Shown: piece after piece, positions 59,312 to 64,000 of the stretch
Numbering within the stretch: the first letter of the stretch is position 1
How the letters are laid out: each line of letters begins with the position of its first letter
Assembly: GCF_000701905.1 (NCBI RefSeq)
Contig: NZ_JNKC01000001.1
Span: 868,001 to 932,000 of the forward strand
Length of the DNA: 64,000 bases
From: Proteiniclasticum ruminis DSM 24773
Lineage (GTDB): Bacteria; Bacillota; Clostridia; Clostridiales; Clostridiaceae
Reading direction: 5' to 3'
Position numbers and translations under genes: made by a program
Notes under the pieces: model-generated
What the model saw: only the letters and a program-made list of their open reading frames with translations
Told to the model about the DNA's origin: nothing
Database searches by the model: none

Positions 59312-60240
59312 TCATCTTTTCATCAAGCGGGCATAAAAACATACCAACTGTATTGTATACTTCATTACGTTTCCATCTGCCCTTATGATCACTTCATGGC
59401 TATTTTCAACATAATACTGTGGGACACGGCCTTCATTCTTAACCCTTTTCTTTGTTAGAAAATCCACCGTAAAGGTCTTCTGTAGAAGGGCATCCCCGAT
59501 ATATTTTTCATTCATCGGAATCTTCTTTATGGTCTCCGGTCGCCATCTTGGTTTTCCTGCAGCTGTTAAAATACCGTCCTTCTCAAGATCCCTACCAATG
59601 CCTGCTAGGCTTTTACCCTCAAGGTACTCTCTGTAAATGCGCTTAATGATTTCAGCCTCTTCATGAACAATGATCAAGTTCCCTTCTTCATCTTTTGTGT
59701 ACCCCATAAAGCGATTGTGGTTGACCTGGACTTTACCCTGTTGGTATCGATACTGAAGTCCCAGCTTAACATTCTGAGAAAGGCTCTGACTTTCTTGCTG
59801 CGCGAGGGATGCCATAATGGTAAGTAGCACCTCTCCTTTAGCATCCATTGTATTGATGTTCTCTTTCTCGAAAAATACGGATATGTTCTTATCCTTGAGC
59901 TGCCTAATATATTTTTGGCAATCCAGAGTATTGCGGGCAAATCGACTAATGGATTTTGTAATAACCAGATCGATGTTCCCTTCCATGCACTCATCAATCA
60001 AGCGGGTAAACTCTTCTCGCTTTTTCGTGTTCGTGCCTGAAATACCATCATCTGCAAAAATGCCTGCAAACTCTCATTCAGTATTTTTCTTTATGAACTC
60101 AGTGTAATGAGCTACCTGTATCTCATAGCTGGAGTTCTGCTCTTCCATTTCTGTAGAAACTCTGCAATAGCCAGCAACACGCAGTTTCTTTACTTTTTCG
60201 TTTGCAGCTGTACTTCCCACCCTTTTTTCGAACTGGATAG
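59312..60240 (-). pseudogene. Broken large serine recombinase
   Basis: Large serine recombinase of the TndX/TnpX-like type. N-terminal catalytic region [10 protein letters not shown] with the active Ser is present, followed by [21 protein letters not shown]; there a TGA replaces the expected Trp. It continues [62 protein letters not shown] and the zinc-ribbon/recombinase domain to [14 protein letters not shown], after which homology is lost and the frame stops at 59312. One nonsense change plus a 3' truncation. The 5' boundary is approximate. Confidence 0.78.
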
Positions 60241-60285
60241 ATTTCAGTTATGCCTTTCTCATCTTATTACAATTTATTTCTCACA

Positions 60286-60334
60286 TAAAAAACCGTGATT
60301 ATCCTCCTGGTTTATGCCAGATCTCAAATCACGG
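60286..60334 (-). terminator. Terminator of the RlmD-type gene
   Basis: CCGTGATT / AATCACGG stem with an inner CTGG/CCAG pair, followed by TTTTTT on the minus strand, 32 bases after the stop at 60366. Confidence 0.75.
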
Positions 60335-60365
60335 AAAGTCCTTATTTACTTATGTTTTTACACCC

Positions 60366-61730
60366 TTATTTCTCTATCCTTGATATCAATACAACCGTCT
60401 CAACGTGATAGGACTGAGGGAAGTTATCAATGGGAGTCACTTTCTCTGTTCTATACCCAAGTGTCTCCAGTATACCGAGATCTCTTCCAAGAGAACCAGG
60501 GTCACAGGAAACATAGACAATCTTTTCAGGGTGGATCTTCGCTATGGATTCAAGAAGAGAACCGTCACATCCCTTTCTTGGAGGATCCACAACAACCACA
60601 TCCGCATGAATGCCTCTCTCCATAAGGTCTACGATAACCTCTTCAGATTTCCCAAGAAGGAACTCTACATTCTCAACACCATTGATCTTTGCATTTACCT
60701 TGGCGTCAGCTACAGCTTCCGGCACAATCTCAATACCATAGACTTTCTTTGCCTTCTGCGAAAGGAAAAGAGAAATGGTTCCTGCGCCGCAGTAGCAGTC
60801 AAATACAGTCTCACTACCAGAAAGGTTTGCATATTCTAGTGCCTTTCCATACATCACTTCCGTCTGCTTTGGATTCACCTGGAAAAATGAATGAGGAGAA
60901 ATCTTAAATCTAAAAGGTCCGATGTAGTCTTCTATGAACTCTTTTCCATAGACCAGATGATTCTGCCTACCAAGAACCACATTGGTATCTTCACGATTCA
61001 CGTTAAGAATCAGTGATTGGAACCCAGGAAGCTCTTTCAGCTTTGTAAGAAGCACATCTAGATGTGGCACATCCTTACTTGTAACCACCAGCACCACCAT
61101 AAGATCTCCTGTACTGAATCCCTTTCTGACCATAAGATGTCTGAGAATTCCCTGAGGATTCACCCTTAGATCCTGATGGTAGGTGGAAATATCATAAGTC
61201 TCCGCCCAAGTTCGAAGCACAGAAAGCACCTCATCTGCTTCCTGATGCTGAACGATGCAGGCTTCAATATCCACGATTCTATGGGATCTTTTCGCGTAAA
61301 ACCCTGCCACAAATTTCCCATCCACTCTGCCAAGAGGAATCTGAACTTTATTCCTGTAGCGGAACGGTGTGTCCATACCCAGTGTATCCTCCACCGTCAC
61401 ATGGGAGATTTTACCGATTCGTTCCAGGGAATCTTTGACCCTGGTTTTCTTAAAGTCCAGCTGTCCTTCATAATCGCTGTGCATGAGATGACAGCCTCCG
61501 CATCTGTAATAATAAGGACAGGGCGGTTCCACCCGGTGACTGCTCGCCTTCCCCACTTCCACCATCTTCGCAAATCCGTAAGATTTATTGGTCTTCAGCA
61601 CCTTAGCATGGATCTCTTCCCCAGGCAGTGCAAACTCCACAAACAGAGGATATCCTTCTACTTTTCCAATGCCTTCCCCTGTATGGCCCTGCCCCGATAT
61701 GGCCAGCTTTATTTCATCATTCTTCTTCAT
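60366..61730 (-). CDS. rlmD: 23S rRNA (uracil-5-)-methyltransferase, RlmD/RlmCD type
   Basis: 454 residues. N-terminal TRAM domain (about 1-60), a [4Fe-4S] site (CPYYYRCGGC plus a Cys after it), SAM domain FDCYCGAGTISLFLSQKAKKVYGIEIVPEAV, catalytic Cys motif DPPRKGCD and YVSCDP. Transfers a methyl group to C5 of a uracil in 23S rRNA (or, in some relatives, tRNA U54). GGGGTAGG precedes ATG 61730. A TATAAT lies at 61773-61768 on the minus strand. Which position is modified cannot be told from sequence. Confidence 0.88.
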   Translation of the reverse strand: MKKNDEIKLAISGQGHTGEGIGKVEGYPLFVEFALPGEEIHAKVLKTNKSYGFAKMVEVGKASSHRVEPPCPYYYRCGGCHLMHSDYEGQLDFKKTRVKDSLERIGKISHVTVEDTLGMDTPFRYRNKVQIPLGRVDGKFVAGFYAKRSHRIVDIEACIVQHQEADEVLSVLRTWAETYDISTYHQDLRVNPQGILRHLMVRKGFSTGDLMVVLVVTSKDVPHLDVLLTKLKELPGFQSLILNVNREDTNVVLGRQNHLVYGKEFIEDYIGPFRFKISPHSFFQVNPKQTEVMYGKALEYANLSGSETVFDCYCGAGTISLFLSQKAKKVYGIEIVPEAVADAKVNAKINGVENVEFLLGKSEEVIVDLMERGIHADVVVVDPPRKGCDGSLLESIAKIHPEKIVYVSCDPGSLGRDLGILETLGYRTEKVTPIDNFPQSYHVETVVLISRIEK

Positions 61731-62024
61731 GTATACCTACCCCATCATTCTCATTCTTTCTCTCATTATAATCTATAAAGCTACCGAACCACAAAAAAAA
61801 TGCACCCATTCAAAGGGTGCTGAAGTTTTTGAATCAGTTGCCAATAATTCAATTTTTTACATGTACTACTATATCATCAGTTTTTAGCCTAAATGTAAAT
61901 TTTTAGAGTCTAAATTGTAAACTTTTTATTAAATTTTATAAACCATAATCATATAACACCTAAACTGATTGAGCCTCAATGCGTTTCAAAAATATGTATA
62001 AAATGTTAATTTTTATATTCCAAC
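61731..62024. other. AT-rich gap between rlmD and pyk, possible small transcript
   Basis: Holds two terminators (61793-61820 and 62025-62045) with about 200 AT-rich bases between them and no ORF. Direct repeat CTAAATGTAAATTTTTA / CTAAATTGTAAACTTTTTA (61889-61905, 61910-61928), 21 bases apart. A terminator without a visible gene suggests a small RNA or a boundary element, but no promoter is clear. Confidence 0.35.
61793..61820 (-). terminator. Second terminator upstream of rlmD
   Basis: GCACCC-N7-GGGTGC followed by eight T on the minus strand. About 20 bases before the rlmD -10. Confidence 0.8.
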
Positions 62025-62045
62025 AAAAAGGAGCCCGAAGGCTCC
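62025..62045 (-). terminator. Terminator of the pfkA-pyk operon
   Basis: GGAGCC-TTCG-GGCTCC stem on the minus strand with a UUCG tetraloop and a run of five T, 20 bases after the pyk stop. Confidence 0.88.
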
Positions 62046-62065
62046 TCTCATGGATATCTTAAATT

Positions 62066-63844
62066 CTATGACTTCAGTACTGTTCTGCCATTGATCACAA
62101 GACTTCTCTTTCCATCGATGGTCACAAGAGTACCTTCAGTGAGAACAGACATAGCGTCTAATGCTTCAGCAATGACTGGTATGTCATGTTTCATGGCTTC
62201 CACAGAGATTTCAGGGGTCACCTGATTGGTTTCTACTATGACTCCTGCTGTCTTATGGATGATATTGAGGTAATCGTCTGTAAGAGCATTCACCACAAGA
62301 ATATCTCCATCAGAAATCTTCTCATCGGCCATCTTGAAATTAATGGCTTTCTTGATGACACCACTGACCACCTGCTTGGTCTCGTGGGTCCTCTTTCCTT
62401 GCAGCAGCACATCTCCAATGAGATGAACCTTGATCATATTGGTGGATCCTACAAAGTTAATTGGTAGACCCGCAGTGATGACTACAAGTTCTCCATCCTT
62501 CACGAAGCCTTTTTTCTTAGCGATTTCAGCAGTGCTGTCAATCATTTCATCCGTGGACTCATAAAGCTCTGCAACAATAGGGTATACGCCCCAGTACACA
62601 GACAGCTTTCTTGCCACATTCTTGCTTGGTGTGATGGCAAGAATCGGACACTCCGGTCTGAATCTGGACACGTTTTTCGCTGTGCTTCCTGATACAGTCG
62701 CTGAAATGATGGCGGATGCGCCAAGCTCATAAGCTGTGGTCACACTGGCAAGAGAAATGGCCATGGGCACAGAAGAAGCATGGCTCATCATGAGCTTGGA
62801 GAGCACCTTGTCGTGCTTGATGCGTCCTTCCACGTCTTCCGAAATCTTCACCATGGTCTTTACTGCTTCCACAGGATACTTGCCATTGGCTGTTTCTCCT
62901 GAAAGCATGATACAGTCAGTACCATCTAAAATCGCATTGGCCACATCTGAAACTTCAGCTCTTGTTGGTCTTGGGAAGCGGACCATAGACTCCAGCATCT
63001 GGGTTGCTGTGACTACAGGCTTCCCAGCCAAGTTACACAGTTCAATGATTTTCTTCTGGATTCCAGGCACCTGCTCCAGGGGAATCTCCACGCCCATATC
63101 TCCACGGGCAACCATGACACCGTCAGAATACTTCACAATTTCTTCAACGTTGTCTACGCCTTCCTGGTTCTCTATCTTGGACATCAGGAAAATATCATCC
63201 GCTCCAAGATTTCTGAGCACTTTTCTTATGGCAAGGACGTCGTCCGCTTTACGGATAAACGATGCTGCAACGATATCTACACCCATCTCCACACCAAAGG
63301 CCAAATCCTCCAGATCCTTTTCCGTCAGCGCAGGAAGCTGCGTCTTGATCCCAGGAAGATTGATTCCCTTGTGGTTGGACACTGTACCAGAGTTCAGTAT
63401 TTTCGCTTTGATTACCCCTGAAACCAGCTCCACAGAAACGACTTCTAGTGCAACAAGACCATCATCGATGAGGATTCTGGATCCCACTTCCACATCTTCC
63501 GCAAGCTTATTGTAGGTCAGAGAAAACTTTGTGGCATCCCCAAGAATCTCTTCCTTGGTATGGATGTCGATGAATTTCCCTTCTTCCAATTGAACTGGAG
63601 CATCTTTGAAATCGTGGGTTCTGATTTCAGGACCCTTGGTATCAAGAAGAATGGCTACAGTTTTCCCTTGCTCCTCTGCAATCTTTCTTACTCTCTCCAT
63701 TTTCATGCGGTGATTCGCGTGGGTATCATGGGAAAAGTTATGTCTGGAAACATTCATGCCCGCCTCGATGAGCTCTCGGATGGCTTCCTCACTTTCTGAT
63801 GTGGGTCCAATGGTACAGATAATTTTCGTTTTACGCATGTTCAT
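62066..63844 (-). CDS. pyk: Pyruvate kinase with C-terminal PEP-utiliser domain
   Basis: 592 residues, the long form of Bacillota and Geobacillus. KIICTIGPTSESEEAI, active-site KIENQEGVDNVEEI with the catalytic Lys, GDMGVEIPLEQV and metal site SGETANG. The last about 95 residues (GDILVVNALTDDYLNIIHKTAGVIVET) are the extra PEP-utiliser-like domain found in this class. Converts PEP and ADP to pyruvate and ATP. AGGAGG sits at 63845-63850, directly before ATG 63844 in the pfkA-pyk gap of 14 bases. Confidence 0.92.
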   Translation of the reverse strand: MNMRKTKIICTIGPTSESEEAIRELIEAGMNVSRHNFSHDTHANHRMKMERVRKIAEEQGKTVAILLDTKGPEIRTHDFKDAPVQLEEGKFIDIHTKEEILGDATKFSLTYNKLAEDVEVGSRILIDDGLVALEVVSVELVSGVIKAKILNSGTVSNHKGINLPGIKTQLPALTEKDLEDLAFGVEMGVDIVAASFIRKADDVLAIRKVLRNLGADDIFLMSKIENQEGVDNVEEIVKYSDGVMVARGDMGVEIPLEQVPGIQKKIIELCNLAGKPVVTATQMLESMVRFPRPTRAEVSDVANAILDGTDCIMLSGETANGKYPVEAVKTMVKISEDVEGRIKHDKVLSKLMMSHASSVPMAISLASVTTAYELGASAIISATVSGSTAKNVSRFRPECPILAITPSKNVARKLSVYWGVYPIVAELYESTDEMIDSTAEIAKKKGFVKDGELVVITAGLPINFVGSTNMIKVHLIGDVLLQGKRTHETKQVVSGVIKKAINFKMADEKISDGDILVVNALTDDYLNIIHKTAGVIVETNQVTPEISVEAMKHDIPVIAEALDAMSVLTEGTLVTIDGKRSLVINGRTVLKS

Positions 63845-63858
63845 CCTCCTATTTTTTC

Positions 63859-64000
63859 TTATACAAGGTCCATGGCAATCTGATAGAGTTTTTCATTAAA
63901 GGGTCTTGTCATACTCAGCGCTTCATGGATATCATAATCAACAATATCTCCTTTTACAGTCCCGATGACTCTTGCGGATTTTCCTTCTATCAGAAGCTCC
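63859..64000 (-). CDS. pfkA: 6-phosphofructokinase, C-terminal 46 residues (partial)
   Basis: The partial frame reads ELLIEGKSARVIGTVKGDIV, DYDIHEALSMTRPFNEKLYQIAMDLV and a stop at 63859-63861. This matches the PfkA C-terminus (VIG...VVDYDI.EAL...). The rest lies beyond the right edge. Forms the operon pfkA-pyk with the next gene, the usual glycolytic pair in Bacillota. Confidence 0.85.
   Translation of the reverse strand, partial: ELLIEGKSARVIGTVKGDIVDYDIHEALSMTRPFNEKLYQIAMDLV

Noticed and set aside
62736-63515. 259-codon plus-strand frame opposite pyk
   Set aside because: Antisense of pyruvate kinase; Ser/Thr-rich translation typical of a shadow frame.
1-64000. CRISPR arrays, tRNA or rRNA genes
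   Set aside because: No regularly spaced short repeats and no cloverleaf or rRNA signature were noticed on either strand.

Overview
The window reads as chromosomal DNA of a low-to-medium G+C Gram-positive bacterium, most likely a member of the Clostridia (Bacillota). Supporting signs are strong AGGAGG ribosome sites, dense minus-strand operons closed by U-tailed hairpins, a LonB-type protease, a RelQ-type alarmone synthetase, an ECF sigma/anti-sigma pair, a pfkA-pyk operon and many single-domain families typical of Clostridia (DUF134, DUF3795, DUF2812, Ric). No genus is claimed. Nearly all genes are on the minus strand; the plus-strand exceptions are an IS remnant, the padR-DUF2812 pair, an Mga-like regulator and one GNAT gene.

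Layout: 1-2.4 kb, OpuC-type osmoprotectant ABC transporter. 2.6-6.4 kb, LonB-like protease, a RimJ/RimL-type acetyltransferase and pcm. 6.5-8.8 kb, NifX-like protein, DUF134 regulator and a FetAB-type transporter. 8.9-17.2 kb, a tightly packed seven-gene operon (TIM-barrel protein, VTC-type polymerase, DUF4956, CotH kinase, large extracellular hydrolase-like protein, HEAT protein, membrane GT2 synthase) that looks like an uncharacterised polysaccharide system and is the most interesting locus here. 17.3-23.6 kb, DUF523 protein, then a MoxR/DUF58/DUF4129 operon that also carries an AAC(6')-Ii-like acetyltransferase and a nitroreductase. 23.7-25.3 kb, truncated IS1380-type transposase and padR-DUF2812 with twin operators. 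25.3-34.9 kb, small-molecule handling genes (PaiA-like, MATE with an attenuator-like leader, split chromate transporter, gamma-glutamyltransferase, DUF1801/VOC/YciI/DUF3795 proteins) and an Mga-like regulator.

34.9-43.3 kb: ECF sigma and anti-sigma, chemoreceptor, RelQ, a chimeric P-loop/EAL gene, RibD-type reductase, beta-lactamase-fold hydrolase and an AraC/GyrI regulator. 43.4-46.1 kb: a metal and iron-sulfur repair module (Ric-like protein, P1B ATPase, stand-alone HMA protein) with two near-identical Crp/Fnr boxes at class II promoter positions. 46.2-55.1 kb: rifampin ADP-ribosyltransferase, a decayed gene region, a cytochrome b5-type lipoprotein, assorted small proteins and an FNT channel. 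55.1-60.3 kb is AT-rich accessory DNA with inverted repeats, two XRE regulators and two broken mobile-element genes (rhuM, large serine recombinase). 60.3-64 kb returns to core genes: RlmD-type methyltransferase, pyruvate kinase and the 3' end of pfkA.

Three themes recur. Toxic-compound defence is scattered through the window (AAC(6'), Arr, MATE, Nim-like oxidase, PaiA, chromate transport). Envelope and extracellular glycan work is concentrated in the 8.9-17.2 kb operon. Metal, iron and NO stress appears in FetAB/NifX and in the Ric/P1B/HMA module. All functional calls rest on motif recognition in the sequence; no database search was run.
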